A DNA stretch of 64,000 nt from Kallotenue papyrolyticum (GCF_000526415.1 NZ_JAGA01000003.1:868001-932000), one strand, 5' to 3'; positions 7,155-17,560 are shown, counted from the first letter of the stretch. Notes: generated by a model not told the origin, from the sequence alone. Numbers and translations: made by a program.

Positions 7155-8405
7155 ATGCGCGTTATAGAAGCGAGCTCATCCACCCCCACAACCACGCACC
7201 AGCATCGGTGTCCCTTCCACCATCAGCCTGCGGCGGTCGATCAAAAGACCGCTCTGCGTTGGAGCAGCGGCGCGGCGCTAGAAGGAGGGCCTGACGGCGT
7301 CTGGCGCGTGCGCGACTACCGCATCGCCCGCCAGATTTTGAAGAGCGAGCAGACACGCCAGGCCGGCTTTCGGGCTGAGCTGCTGGAGCACCTGGAAGGG
7401 CGCATGCGTCCGCCGGTGCTTTTCCAGGAAGGGCCGGCGCATCACGAGCAGCGGCGCAAAACCGCGCGCTTCTTCACGCCCAAAACCGTCAGCAGCGCCT
7501 ATCGCGGGCTGATGGAAACGCTGGCCGACGAACTGATCGGCGAGCTGCAGCGCCGCCGACGCGTCGATCTCAGCCGCCTGAGCATGCGCCTGGCGGTGCA
7601 GGTCGCGGCCCACGTCGTAGGGCTGACCAACAGCCGTCTGCCGGGCATGGACCGGCGCATCGATGCGTTTTTTGCGCAACCGCCCGCGGGCCCCGGCCGG
7701 CATCTAGGCCTGGCCCTGGCGGCGCTGCGCAACCAGTGGCGCATCAGCCTGTTCTATCTGCTGGATGTCAAACCGGCGATCCGCGTGCGACGGCAGCAGC
7801 CGCGGGAGGATGTCATTTCACACCTGATCGGCCAGGGCTACCGTGATCACGAGATCCTGACCGAATGTATCACCTACGGCGCGGCGGGCATGGCCACGAC
7901 GCGCGAGTTTATCAGCATTGCCGCCTGGCACATGCTCGAACAACCAGCGCTACGCGCGCGCTATCTGGCCGCCGATGAAGCTGAGCGCCACGCGATCCTG
8001 CAAGAGCTGCTGCGCCTGGAGCCGGTTGTCGGCAACCTGCTGCGGCGTGCCACTGCCGATCTGCAGGTGGAGACCGAACACGGAACAGTGACCATCCCCG
8101 CGGGCGCGCTGATCGATCTGCAGATCCATGCTGCCAACGCGGATGAGAGCGCCGTCGGCGCGCACGGCCGGCAGATCTGTCTGGGCCGCGATCTGAAGGC
8201 CGAGGGCATCACACCGGCAGGGCTGAGCTTCGGCGATGGTCACCACCGCTGCCCGGGCGCCTACGTGGCCATCCAGGAGAGCGACATCTTTCTGCAACGG
8301 CTGCTGGCGCTGGATGGCCTGCGCATCATCCGGCCGCCGACGCTCACCTGGAACGAGTTGATCAAAAGCTACGAGGTGCGCACCTTCATCGTCGCGCTGA
8401 GCTAG
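7155..8405 (+). CDS. Cytochrome P450
   Basis: A 416-residue bacterial class-I type P450. The heme loop is LSFGDGHHRCPGAYVA with the thiolate Cys366; the K-helix ExxR is ELLR; the oxygen-binding I-helix carries YGAAGMATTREF. The first 40 residues are His- and Ser-rich and unusual. GAGGAG precedes the ATG at 7155. No ferredoxin or reductase gene is adjacent. It is controlled with the divergent TetR gene and is followed by two F420-type enzymes, so a role in oxidation of a lipid or secondary metabolite is possible but not shown. Confidence 0.93.
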   Translation: MRVIEASSSTPTTTHQHRCPFHHQPAAVDQKTALRWSSGAALEGGPDGVWRVRDYRIARQILKSEQTRQAGFRAELLEHLEGRMRPPVLFQEGPAHHEQRRKTARFFTPKTVSSAYRGLMETLADELIGELQRRRRVDLSRLSMRLAVQVAAHVVGLTNSRLPGMDRRIDAFFAQPPAGPGRHLGLALAALRNQWRISLFYLLDVKPAIRVRRQQPREDVISHLIGQGYRDHEILTECITYGAAGMATTREFISIAAWHMLEQPALRARYLAADEAERHAILQELLRLEPVVGNLLRRATADLQVETEHGTVTIPAGALIDLQIHAANADESAVGAHGRQICLGRDLKAEGITPAGLSFGDGHHRCPGAYVAIQESDIFLQRLLALDGLRIIRPPTLTWNELIKSYEVRTFIVALS

Positions 8406-8535
8406 CGGCACTGCGCTGCCGGAAACGCGCCCCGGCCACCGCGGCACCGCTTGCGCCCGCGCCTGACGGCGGTATGATCCGGCCATCAAACGGATCGCGC
8501 CGCTGGGTCGCGTCCATAGCGGAGGGGAGTTGCCG

Positions 8536-9015
8536 ATGTCATCGCCGTCGCAACCTGCTACCGTGCCCGCGCGTGGACGACGCTTCGGTCGCGCCACGGC
8601 GTGGGCGCAGCGCCTGGTGACCGGAGGGCATACGCTGTTGTATCGCCTCAGTGCGGGGCGCATCGGCGGTCGTTTGGGCAACGCACCGGTGCTGCTGTTG
8701 TTCACGCTGGGCCGCAAAAGCGGACGGCTGCGCATCACACCGCTGTGCTATGTACGCGCCGGCGAGCGCATCGCGTTGATCGGCTCCAACGGCGGCACGA
8801 CCGGCGATCCCGGCTGGGTACACAATCTGCGCGCGCGACCACGCGCCCTGGTGCAGATCGGCGCGCAGCTCCACACCGTCCGGGCACGCGTGGCGGAAGG
8901 GCCGGAGCGCGAGCACTTCTGGCAGCAGGCGGTGGCGCTGTATGCGGGTTATGCTGCCTATCAACGCCGCACCGATCGTCGCATTCCGGTGATCGTGCTC
9001 GAACCCGAAACGTAA
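8536..9015 (+). CDS. DDN-type deazaflavin (F420)-dependent nitroreductase-family protein
   Basis: About 159 residues with the split-barrel fold signature of the Ddn family: APVLLLFTLGRKSGRLRITPL, then GSNGGTTGDPGWVHNLRARP and VQIGAQLHTVRARV. These proteins use F420H2 to reduce quinones, nitro compounds or other acceptors. The ATG at 8536 lies close behind GGAGGGGAG; a TTG at 8530 is the other option. It is separated by 130 bp from the P450 gene and followed by a luciferase-like F420 enzyme, which supports F420 use in this organism. Confidence 0.82.
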   Translation: MSSPSQPATVPARGRRFGRATAWAQRLVTGGHTLLYRLSAGRIGGRLGNAPVLLLFTLGRKSGRLRITPLCYVRAGERIALIGSNGGTTGDPGWVHNLRARPRALVQIGAQLHTVRARVAEGPEREHFWQQAVALYAGYAAYQRRTDRRIPVIVLEPET

Positions 9016-9095
9016 CGGGCGCTGCGGCGCAACGCGCGGCGTGGTGGTACAATCGAGAGCGGCATCCAACAGCCACGACCATGCTGGAGCGCAGT

Positions 9096-9968
9096 ATGCA
9101 GCTTGGCGCGATCTTGCCCCAAACCGAAATCGGCAACGATCCCGACGTGATCCGCACCTATGCCCAGGCGGTCGAAGCCATGGGCTACCGGCATGTGCTG
9201 GTCTATGATCATGTGCTGGGCGCGGGCACGGCGACGCGTCCCGACTGGCGCGGGCCGTACACCAGCGAGTCGCCGTTTCACGAGCCGTTCGTGCTCTTCG
9301 GCTACCTGGCGGGCTGCACCCGCACCCTGGAGCTGGTCACCGGTGTGATCATTCTGCCGCAGCGCCAGACCGCGCTGGTGGCCAAACAGGCCGCCGAGGT
9401 GGACGTGCTCAGCCGCGGACGGCTGCGCCTGGGCGTGGGCGTGGGCTGGAACCCGGTTGAATACGAAGCGCTCGGCGAGGACTTCCATACCCGCGGGCGG
9501 CGCTGCGACGAGCAGATCGAGGTGTTGCGCCGGCTGTGGACCCAGCCGACGATCACTTACCGCGGTCGCTGGCACACCATCACCGACGCCGGCATCAATC
9601 CGCTGCCGGTGCAGCGCCCGATCCCGATCTGGATTGGTGGCGAGTCGCCGGCGGCGATGCGGCGCGCCGCGCGCCTGGGCGACGGCTGGTTTCCGCAGTC
9701 GCAGCGACCGCTGGAAGACGGTACCGTTGAGCGCATCGCGCAGCTCCAGGCACTGCTGCGCGAAGCCGGACGCGATCCGGCAACCTTCGGCATCGAAGCG
9801 CGGCTCACCGTCAGCCGCGTGCCCGCAGCGCAGTGGAGCAGCTATGCCGCAACCTGGCGACAGCTCGGCGCCAGCCATCTGAGCGTCAACACCATGGGTC
9901 TGGGCCTTGCTTCGATCGATGAGCATCTCGCGCTGCTGCAACGGGTGCGACGCGCCCTGGATGCGTGA
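9096..9968 (+). CDS. LLM-class F420-dependent oxidoreductase
   Basis: A 290-residue luciferase-like TIM-barrel oxidoreductase. Diagnostic segments are LGAILPQTEIGNDPDVIRTY, YDHVLG, ELVTGVIILPQRQTALVAKQ, LRLGVGVGWNPVEYEALG and PIPIWIGGESPAAMRRAAR, as in the TIGR03619-type F420-dependent group. It should transfer hydride between F420 and an alcohol, aldehyde or similar substrate; the substrate is unknown. The ATG at 9096 has GGAG six bases upstream; an ATG at 9081 is also in frame. Confidence 0.87.
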   Translation: MQLGAILPQTEIGNDPDVIRTYAQAVEAMGYRHVLVYDHVLGAGTATRPDWRGPYTSESPFHEPFVLFGYLAGCTRTLELVTGVIILPQRQTALVAKQAAEVDVLSRGRLRLGVGVGWNPVEYEALGEDFHTRGRRCDEQIEVLRRLWTQPTITYRGRWHTITDAGINPLPVQRPIPIWIGGESPAAMRRAARLGDGWFPQSQRPLEDGTVERIAQLQALLREAGRDPATFGIEARLTVSRVPAAQWSSYAATWRQLGASHLSVNTMGLGLASIDEHLALLQRVRRALDA

Positions 9969-10008
9969 GACGCGTCCGGCAGCATACCGTCGTCAAAGGA
10001 TCATCCGC

Positions 10009-10806
10009 ATGACCGAGTATCCGCGCGCCATGCTGCGCCGTTTCGCCATTCTGGAGCATTCCGATCTGGTCCACGCGATCACCACGCGCCATGGCGGCGT
10101 CTCACAACCACCCTACGCCACGCTCAACCTGTCGTTCAGCCGTCCTGACGATCCGGCTGCCGTGCGCGAAAACCGGCAGCGCGTCTATGCCGCGTTGGAG
10201 ATCGAGGCCGCGCGCGTCGTCGCGGCGGGCCAAGTCCACGGCAGCGATGTGCTGGTGGTGCGCGAGCAGCACGCCGGCCTGGGGGCGCTCGGGCCCTCGC
10301 CGATCCGCCCGCCCGCCGACGCGCTGATCACCGACCGGCCCAATCTGTTCCTACTGGCCTGTTTTGCCGACTGCACGCCGCTGCTCTTCTGGGATCCCGT
10401 CCGACGCGTGGTCGGCGTGGCGCATGCCGGCTGGCAGGGCACGCTCAAAGGCATTGCCGCGGCCACCGTCGCGGCGATGCGCACAGCCTTCGGCAGCAAT
10501 CCCTCCGATCTGCGCGTGCTGATCGGGCCCTCGGCGGGTCCGTGCTGCTACAACGTCTGGCCCCACGTCGCCGCCGCGGCACGCCAGGCGCTGCCCCACG
10601 ACGACGTGTTGCGCCAAGTTGGCGATCAGACACACTTCGATCTGTGGGCCGCCAATCGCGCCATGCTGCGCCGCAGCGGCGTGCCCGACGCGCAGATCGA
10701 GACCAGCGCGATCTGTACTATCTGCCAGGTCGCGGACTTTTTCTCGCACCGCGCCGAACAGGGCGCCACCGGCCGCTTCGCCGCGATCATCGGCCTGCGA
10801 GGATGA
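10009..10806 (+). CDS. pgeF: Purine nucleoside phosphorylase / peptidoglycan editing factor, YfiH-LACC1 family
   Basis: A 265-residue YfiH (DUF152) protein. The zinc site is complete: VHGSD gives His78, CFADCTPLLF gives Cys122, AHAGWQG gives His139. The end, ICTICQVADFFSHRAEQGATGRFAAIIGL, is also typical. Members act as purine nucleoside phosphorylase/adenosine deaminase, and PgeF in E. coli keeps peptidoglycan precursors free of serine misincorporation. AAAGGA lies eight bases before the ATG. It is followed after 3 bp by the yggS gene, an arrangement common across bacteria. Confidence 0.92.
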   Translation: MTEYPRAMLRRFAILEHSDLVHAITTRHGGVSQPPYATLNLSFSRPDDPAAVRENRQRVYAALEIEAARVVAAGQVHGSDVLVVREQHAGLGALGPSPIRPPADALITDRPNLFLLACFADCTPLLFWDPVRRVVGVAHAGWQGTLKGIAAATVAAMRTAFGSNPSDLRVLIGPSAGPCCYNVWPHVAAAARQALPHDDVLRQVGDQTHFDLWAANRAMLRRSGVPDAQIETSAICTICQVADFFSHRAEQGATGRFAAIIGLRG

Positions 10807-10809
10807 GCC

Positions 10810-11547
10810 ATGCAACGCGAGCAACAAATTGCCGACAACCTGGCCCGCGTGCGCGAGCGCATCGCCGCGGCGGCCCGACGCAGTGGCCGGGCGAGCGAGG
10901 CGATCACGCTGGTCGCCGTCACCAAGACGCATGGCCCCGCGATCGTGCGTCTGGCGCAGGCGGCGGGCATTACCGACTGCGGCGAGAACCGCGTGCAGGA
11001 GGCCGAACAAAAGATCGCCGCGCTGCGCGATCTGCCACTGCGCTGGCACCTGATCGGCCATCTGCAGCGCAACAAGGCCCGCCGCGCTGTAGCACTCTTC
11101 GACCTGATCCATTCTGTCGATAGTCTGCGCCTGGCGCAGACGCTGGATCGGCTGGTCGCCGAGCAGGCGCCGCCGCGACGTCTGCCGGTGCTGCTGCAGA
11201 TCAACGTGTCGGGCGAGGCCAGCAAGGAAGGCTTCGACCTGCCGGGCGGGCTGGACAACCGTCAGGCGTTGCCGGCGTTCTACGCAACGATCGCACAGAT
11301 CGTCGCGCTGCCGCACCTGGAGCTGCGCGGCCTGATGACGATCGCGCCCTACAGCAATGATCCGGAGACAACGCGGCCCGTCTTCCGCGCGCTGCGCCTG
11401 CTGCGTGATGATTTGGCGCGGCGCTTCCCCCAGGCCGGCTGGAATCAGCTCTCCATGGGCATGACCAACGACTTCGAGGTCGCCATCGAGGAGGGCGCGA
11501 CGATCGTGCGCATCGGGCGTGCCCTGTTTGGCGAACGGATCGCCTGA
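10810..11547 (+). CDS. yggS: YggS/PLPBP family pyridoxal phosphate homeostasis protein
   Basis: A 245-residue PLP-binding protein of the alanine-racemase-like fold. Lys39 in VAVTKTHG is the expected PLP lysine; CGENRVQEAEQKI, WHLIGHLQRNK and LSMGMTNDFEVAIEEGATIVRIG are family landmarks. It is thought to buffer PLP and has no established catalysis. It sits 3 bp after pgeF and 25 bp before the cupin gene, so the three probably share an mRNA. Confidence 0.94.
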   Translation: MQREQQIADNLARVRERIAAAARRSGRASEAITLVAVTKTHGPAIVRLAQAAGITDCGENRVQEAEQKIAALRDLPLRWHLIGHLQRNKARRAVALFDLIHSVDSLRLAQTLDRLVAEQAPPRRLPVLLQINVSGEASKEGFDLPGGLDNRQALPAFYATIAQIVALPHLELRGLMTIAPYSNDPETTRPVFRALRLLRDDLARRFPQAGWNQLSMGMTNDFEVAIEEGATIVRIGRALFGERIA

Positions 11548-11572
11548 AAGCGACGCCCCACGGGAGGGGGCC

Positions 11573-12199
11573 ATGGCGGATGAGTTCCTGCTCGACACGC
11601 CGCACGTCCGCGCCTTCATCGCCGAGGTGCGCGCGATCATCGCGCGCCAAGCGGACCTGCCGGCCCGACTGGCGGCGATCCGCCCACACCTGGCCGCGCT
11701 GCTGGCCGACCCGACCTGGTTGCCGGACGCCTTCCGTCAGCCAGCCGCCGAGAGCGGCATGGGCGGCGGCATTGCCAGTTGGCTACTCTACCGCGCCGGT
11801 GACGGCAGCCTCTCCTTTTTTGCGCTGGTCGTCCCGCCAGGCGCGACCACCCCCATCCACGACCACCTGGCCTGGGGCCTGGTCGGGCTCTACCAGGGCG
11901 AGCAGCGCGAGGAGGTGTTCGTGCCCGACGTGCAGGCGCCGGCATCCACCACGCACCGCCCCCTGCGTCTGACCGCCCTCAACCACCTGCGCGCCGGCGA
12001 TTGCTACGAACTGCTGCCGCCCGACGGCGATATTCACCGCGTGACGACCCTGAGCGCCACCGCTTCGATCTCGCTCCACCTGCTCGGCAACGACACCAGC
12101 TGCGTCTGGCGCCACCGCTACGACGAGGACGGCACGGTCACGCCCTTGCGCTCGGGCTATACCAACCGCGCCTGCGAGGCAGCATCAGCGCCCGATTGA
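11573..12199 (+). CDS. Cysteine dioxygenase-type cupin (thiol dioxygenase)
   Basis: A 208-residue protein with a cupin core. His96 and His98 in TPIHDHLAWGLVGLYQG, with His155 in GDIHRV, form the three-His iron site of the cysteine dioxygenase / 3-mercaptopropionate dioxygenase family. It would oxidise a small thiol to a sulfinate with O2. The substrate cannot be assigned by eye because the length and the segment GLVGLYQGEQREEVF are closer to the bacterial 3-mercapto-acid group than to mammalian CDO. GGGAGGGGG precedes the ATG. It follows yggS closely. Confidence 0.8.
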   Translation: MADEFLLDTPHVRAFIAEVRAIIARQADLPARLAAIRPHLAALLADPTWLPDAFRQPAAESGMGGGIASWLLYRAGDGSLSFFALVVPPGATTPIHDHLAWGLVGLYQGEQREEVFVPDVQAPASTTHRPLRLTALNHLRAGDCYELLPPDGDIHRVTTLSATASISLHLLGNDTSCVWRHRYDEDGTVTPLRSGYTNRACEAASAPD

Positions 12200-12261
12200 C
12201 GGCACACCAGTTGCTCTCCTGCGCAGCATGTGTTGTGACCTAGCACGGAAAGGAGCGATCC

Positions 12262-12486
12262 ATGAGTGATACAGAACAACCGCTCTCTAGCGACGAGCAG
12301 GTCTATCAGGAGCACCGCAGCGACCTGGCGGCACGGCAGGTCTATGCCAACGAGGAGCCGGCCGCCGCCGACAACGGGCGCCAGGGCGACGCCCCCTGCG
12401 CCGACGTTGACGAGGTCGTGGCCGAGTCCTTTCCCGCCAGTGACGCACCACCGAACACCCCGCCGGGTGCGCCTACCAAGCCCTGA
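12262..12486 (+). CDS. Small acidic hypothetical protein with ESFPASD motif
   Basis: A 74-residue, acidic, low-complexity protein. The C-terminal VVAESFPASDAPPNTPPG carries the ESFPASDPP-type motif found at the ends of many small uncharacterised bacterial proteins. AAGGAGCG is well placed upstream. No membrane segment or cysteine cluster is present (one Cys). Function is unknown. The mRNA probably ends near the CTCCC-TTCG-GGGAG hairpin at 12491-12504. Confidence 0.7.
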   Translation: MSDTEQPLSSDEQVYQEHRSDLAARQVYANEEPAAADNGRQGDAPCADVDEVVAESFPASDAPPNTPPGAPTKP

Positions 12487-12835
12487 GGCACCACTCCCTT
12501 CGGGAGATGCCCGTACCAACATGACCGTATGCCCCACTGCCTGGCCTGTGCGTCTGTTCCACGCACAGGCCACTTGCTGGCCGGTATGCTTGCTTGGCCT
12601 GCACTGCATCTCGCTCCAACGCTTTTGATGCCATCTTCAACGAACGTCGCCACGCCACTGCGTAACTTTTCATCACCGTGGGCGTTTCAATAGATGACAC
12701 AACCTAATCCCTCGGAGGAAGCGTCGATCCAGGGCCCAGTCAAGGTGGTCATGTCAAGGTCCTGGGGAGCTAGTCATGAACCCGGCCTCCGCTCACAGGA
12801 TTGAGCGGGCCGGTTTTTATTTTGGAGGAACAAAC
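12487..12835 (+). other. Gene-free leader region with structured RNA potential
   Basis: This 349-bp stretch holds no convincing gene. Its right half can fold: an 8-bp stem CCAGGGCC (12729-12736) with GGTCCTGG (12758-12765), then an intrinsic terminator at 12782-12818, directly before the ribosome-binding site of the Ser-Pro protein gene. CGGAGG at 12713-12718 could pair with CCTCCG at 12786-12791 and would then disrupt the terminator stem. I could not match it to a known riboswitch class. Confidence 0.5.
12782..12818 (+). terminator. Intrinsic terminator inside the 5' leader of the wall protein gene
   Basis: The stem pairs CCGGC and CCGCTCA with TGAGCGG and GCCGG (2-nt bulge, 6-nt loop) and is followed by TTTTTATTTT. 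It ends 18 bp before the start codon at 12836, so read-through is required for expression from any promoter upstream of it; this suggests attenuation. Confidence 0.7.
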
Positions 12836-14158
<1,323 letters not shown>

Positions 14159-14193
14159 CGCACGGATCTGCTTCTTCCGCCTGGCTGATCATA

Positions 14194-14223
14194 CAGGCCC
14201 GCCGGAGCTATCCGGCGGGCCTG
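14194..14223. terminator. Convergent hairpin terminator
   Basis: A perfect 13-bp stem (CAGGCCCGCCGGA and its complement) with a GCTA loop lies between the convergent wall-protein and BY-kinase genes. There is no long T-tract on either side, so it may act as a strong pause or mRNA-end stabiliser for both transcripts. Confidence 0.65.
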
Positions 14224-14242
14224 CGACAGCCTGCGGCGATAA

Positions 14243-14914
14243 CTAGCTCCCGTAGTAGTCGTAGGTGCTGTCGTTCTGGACATCGGTCAGCACCACGCCG
14301 ACGATGTTGGCATTCACCTTTTCCAGCCGTCGGCGCGCCTCGCGGGCGCGGTCGCGGCGGGTTGCACCGGCGCGAAAGACCAGCAGCACGCCATCGACCT
14401 TGGTGGCCAGCACGGCAGCGTCGGTGACGGCAACCACCGGCGGCGTATCGAATAACACCACATCCGCCGCCTCGCGCAGCCGGGCAATGACCTCCTCCAT
14501 GCGCCGTGAGCCGAGAATATCCGCCGGCCGAGGCGGCAGGGGACCGCTGGTCAGCACCAACAGCCCCGGCACCTCAGTCGGCTGCGCCGGCAGGTCACCG
14601 CTCTCCTGCAGCAGTAGATTGGTCAGACCCACCTCGTTGGGCAGACCGAACAGCGTGTGCAGTGACGGACGGCGCAGATCGCAGTCAACCAGCAGGACGC
14701 GCTGCTCGGCCTGGGCCATGGTCACCGCCAGATTGGCGAGCGTGGTGCTTTTGCCCTCGTCCGGCGCGGTGCTGGTCACCAACAGGGTACGCAGCGGGCG
14801 ATCCAGACTCGAAAACTGAATGTTGGTGCGCAGCGCGCGGTAGGCTTCCGCCGCCGGCGAGCGCGGATCGCGCAGCGCGATCAACTGCTCGGCGGGTGAT
14901 GGGTTAGCGCTCAT
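14243..14914 (-). CDS. CpsD/CapB-type tyrosine kinase (BY-kinase)
   Basis: A 223-residue cytoplasmic BY-kinase. Walker A is APDEGKSTT (Lys55), Walker A' is LLVDCDLRRP (Asp77, Asp79) and Walker B is VVLFDTPP (Asp156). The C-terminal tyrosine cluster is short (YDYYGS), so autophosphorylation sites are few. EAYRALRTNIQFS is the family's oligomerisation motif. It overlaps the upstream Wzz-like gene by 11 bp; the pair corresponds to the split CpsC/CpsD type in which the membrane partner activates the kinase to control exopolysaccharide chain length and export. Confidence 0.9.
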   Translation of the reverse strand: MSANPSPAEQLIALRDPRSPAAEAYRALRTNIQFSSLDRPLRTLLVTSTAPDEGKSTTLANLAVTMAQAEQRVLLVDCDLRRPSLHTLFGLPNEVGLTNLLLQESGDLPAQPTEVPGLLVLTSGPLPPRPADILGSRRMEEVIARLREAADVVLFDTPPVVAVTDAAVLATKVDGVLLVFRAGATRRDRAREARRRLEKVNANIVGVVLTDVQNDSTYDYYGS

Positions 14915-15644
14915 AGTCCTCCCTGGAATGGGTCGCAGCGGCGATCACGCCCACTGCCGTCGCAGGTCTGAAGCGAGGTCGTCGGCCGGCACCGGTCGCG
15001 CCGCCGGGAATGGCCCCGATCGTCGGCAGGCCGGTGTAGCGCTCAACATCCGCAGCGTTCCTCACCGTATCATCCAGATATTCGAGCACAAAGGCCAACA
15101 ACACGCCCAGCACCAATCCCAGCAGCGCACCGGCCAGAACGTTGATCTTGGTTTTGGGCGTGGCGATACCGACATACTGCGCCGGAGCCATATCCAGGCT
15201 GGCACGATCCTGGCTGATGTTGTTGCGGTTGGCTTCAACCACGCGCGCGTTGAGTAGACGGCCCACTGCGTCGGCCAACTGCTGCGAGAGCTCAGGGGTA
15301 TAGTAGTCGGCTTCGATCACGATGATCGAGGAGTTGGGCTGCGGTTGCAGGCGCACAAACTCCATCAACTGCTGACCGGTCTTATCGATCTGCAGTTCGT
15401 TGGCCACCGTTTGCAGCCGATCGGGGCGATAGACCAGATTGATATACGCGCTCAAAATCTGGCCGGCAAAGATGTTGCCGCCGGTATCCAGGCGGTTGAA
15501 CAACACCACATAGCGCGCCTGCGAGCGGTAGAGCGGCGTCTGCGTTTTGGAAAAGGCATAGGCCGCCACTGCCGCGATCAGCGGTACCAGCGCGACGACC
15601 CACCAGCGTTTGCGGATGATCCGCAGGTAGTCTTGTAGGCGCAT
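14904..15644 (-). CDS. Wzz/CpsC-type chain-length determinant, kinase partner
   Basis: A 246-residue protein with an N-terminal helix (about residues 16-31, WVVALVPLIAAVAAYAF), an extracytoplasmic domain and a second helix near residues 165-188 (LAGALLGLVLGVLLAFVLEYL) preceded by the proline-containing IATPKTKINV segment seen in Wzz proteins. The cytoplasmic tail DDTVRNAADVERYTGLPTIGAIP is the part that contacts BY-kinases. It overlaps the kinase gene, supporting a CpsC-CpsD pair. Confidence 0.88.
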   Translation of the reverse strand: MRLQDYLRIIRKRWWVVALVPLIAAVAAYAFSKTQTPLYRSQARYVVLFNRLDTGGNIFAGQILSAYINLVYRPDRLQTVANELQIDKTGQQLMEFVRLQPQPNSSIIVIEADYYTPELSQQLADAVGRLLNARVVEANRNNISQDRASLDMAPAQYVGIATPKTKINVLAGALLGLVLGVLLAFVLEYLDDTVRNAADVERYTGLPTIGAIPGGATGAGRRPRFRPATAVGVIAAATHSREDYER

Positions 15645-15680
15645 AGCAGATGCGGCGCGAGCCAGACGAGCTGCCCCGCG

Positions 15681-16388
15681 CTATCTGGCTCCTTTCACCA
15701 ACGGGATCGTCCCCGCGACGGGCAATCCCAACGCTTCGACATCGTCACGGCTGCGCACGCTGGGATCCAGCGCGTGACGGGCAAAGGCCACGCCCAGCGC
15801 GACCAGCAGCGCCAGCAGTGTGCGAATCACCAGATCCAGCACCAGGCCAGGCACCCCACCCAAACGACCGGCATGTTCGGGCGCATCCAGCACGGCGATG
15901 TTGAGCTGCGCCGAATTCTGGCGGTTCCAATAGGCCAGACCCTGCTGCCGCAGCGTCTCGACCGCCGCCTGGGCAATCCACAACGCATGGTCGCGGTTGT
16001 CCGCCTCGACGCTGAGATAGACCGTGCGGTGTTTGCGCTCGGCTTCCAAGCCGCGGCGCACCTGCTCGGCATCCAGCGTCACGCCGTGCTGCTGCTGCAC
16101 CAGCGCCACGATGTCGCGCGCAAAGCGCTGCGTCTCCACCAGTTGCAGCAGATCGTCCACGATGTACTCGGAGGCAGCCCAGCTATTATAGCTGTTGTAG
16201 TCTGGCAGGAGCGCAGCGGGATCGCTGGCGGCGATCTGGTTCTGCGTCACCAGCATGGCGACGCGCAGGCCATAGCGTCCGGGCAGGATCAGCCACAGCG
16301 CGATGGTGAGCAGCGCCACCAGCGCCGGCAGGCCTAGCACCAACCACCACGAGCGGCGCATGATGTTGAGGTAGTGCCGTAGTTCCAT
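15681..16388 (-). CDS. Second Wzz-like exopolysaccharide protein
   Basis: A 235-residue Wzz-domain protein. The start MELRHYLNIMRRSWWLVLGLPALV resembles the opening of its neighbour (MRLQDYLRIIRKRWW), so the two are likely paralogues. A second hydrophobic segment lies near residues 185-205 and the tail RSRDDVEALGLPVAGTIP is the kinase-contact type. The ATG at 16388 aligns best with the neighbour; no strong ribosome-binding site is adjacent. Having two such proteins with one kinase is uncommon but seen in Chloroflexi-type EPS clusters (inference). Confidence 0.8.
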   Translation of the reverse strand: MELRHYLNIMRRSWWLVLGLPALVALLTIALWLILPGRYGLRVAMLVTQNQIAASDPAALLPDYNSYNSWAASEYIVDDLLQLVETQRFARDIVALVQQQHGVTLDAEQVRRGLEAERKHRTVYLSVEADNRDHALWIAQAAVETLRQQGLAYWNRQNSAQLNIAVLDAPEHAGRLGGVPGLVLDLVIRTLLALLVALGVAFARHALDPSVRSRDDVEALGLPVAGTIPLVKGAR

Positions 16389-16426
16389 AACGTTTGTCTC
16401 TGCCCTCCCACAGCGCGTCGCACCCC

Positions 16427-17560
16427 TCAGGCGACGCGTTCGGCTGCCCGCGCGGCAAGCGCAGCGTCGATCGTCGCTAGCACGCGCTCCTTGAAGCGCT
16501 CGCGTCCGAACTGTTCGGCATGCCGGCGGATCGCGTCGGCATCCCAAGCGATCGTGCGGCTACGCGCCACGGCTGCTGCCAGCGCCGCGGCGCTCTGTTC
16601 GTGAAAGAAACACCCGGTCAGGCCTTCGATCACCGTTTCGCGCACGCCACCGGCCGCATAGGCGATCACCGGGCGCCCGGCGGCCATGGCCTCCACCGGC
16701 TGAATGCCGGCATCTTCCTCGCCGGCGGTGATGTAGGCGCGGCACCGGCGGTAGAGATCGCGCAACGTCGCTTCATCCACGCGTCCCACGAAGCGCACCG
16801 TAGGACCGGCCAGCGCTTCAAGCCGCGCGCGGTCGCGGCCATCTCCAAAGACCACCAGCGGCAGTTTGAGACGCGTGAAGGCCGTCACCACCAGGTCGAT
16901 GCGCTTGTAGGGCACCAGCCGTCCACCGGTCAGGTAGAACTCCTCCGCCGCGCCCGGCCGGTAGGGTGGCAGATCGACGGGCGGCGGGATGATCACCGCG
17001 GCGCGTCCGTAATAGCGCCGGATACGCGCGGCAACTTCGCGCGAGTTGGCGATAAAGCAATCGACGCGCTGGCTGGAGACCACATCCCAGGTGCGCAGCA
17101 GTGGCAGCAGCATCTGCAGCAGCGTGCCGGCACGTCCGTTGATCGCTTCACGCGCCACATAGTCGCCGGTGCGCCAGCCGAAGCGCATCGGCGTGTGGCA
17201 GTAGCAGACGTGCGTCGCGTCCGGACGGGGGATCACACCTTTGGCATAGGCGCTCGATGAGCTGATAATCAGATCGTAGGCGCTCAGGTCGAAGGACTCG
17301 AAGGCCGCCGGGTAGAGCAAAAAGTATTTGCGAAAATGCTTGCGCCAGGCCGGCAGGCGTTGCATCCACGACGGACGGATGTCCCAGGTGCGATAGGCGG
17401 GCGGCATCGCCGCCGGATCGTAGATCGAGGTATAGACCGGCGCGTCGGGAAACAGCTCATGCAGCGCCTCGAGCACGCGCTCAGCGCCCCCGTACTGGTT
17501 GAGATAGTCGTGGACCAGCGCCACGCGACCGTAGCTGTTCACGTCGGGCGATGATAGCAT
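16427..17560 (-). CDS. GT4-family glycosyltransferase
   Basis: A 377-residue GT-B glycosyltransferase. The N-terminus VALVHDYLNQYGGAERVLEAL and the C-terminal EEDAGIQPVEAMAAGRPVIAYAAGG (with the E-x7-E nucleotide-sugar motif) place it with WbaZ/mannosyl-type GT4 enzymes. It likely adds a sugar to a lipid-linked exopolysaccharide precursor in the cytoplasm. It is 38 bp upstream of the second Wzz-like gene, heading the EPS operon. Confidence 0.9.
   Translation of the reverse strand: MLSSPDVNSYGRVALVHDYLNQYGGAERVLEALHELFPDAPVYTSIYDPAAMPPAYRTWDIRPSWMQRLPAWRKHFRKYFLLYPAAFESFDLSAYDLIISSSSAYAKGVIPRPDATHVCYCHTPMRFGWRTGDYVAREAINGRAGTLLQMLLPLLRTWDVVSSQRVDCFIANSREVAARIRRYYGRAAVIIPPPVDLPPYRPGAAEEFYLTGGRLVPYKRIDLVVTAFTRLKLPLVVFGDGRDRARLEALAGPTVRFVGRVDEATLRDLYRRCRAYITAGEEDAGIQPVEAMAAGRPVIAYAAGGVRETVIEGLTGCFFHEQSAAALAAAVARSRTIAWDADAIRRHAEQFGRERFKERVLATIDAALAARAAERVA

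Noticed and set aside
12660-12780. Cobalamin or cyclic-di-GMP riboswitch in the wall protein leader
   Set aside because: I looked for the conserved cores (for example GCCACTG with AGTCAGGA, or GACGCAAAG) and found only fragments.
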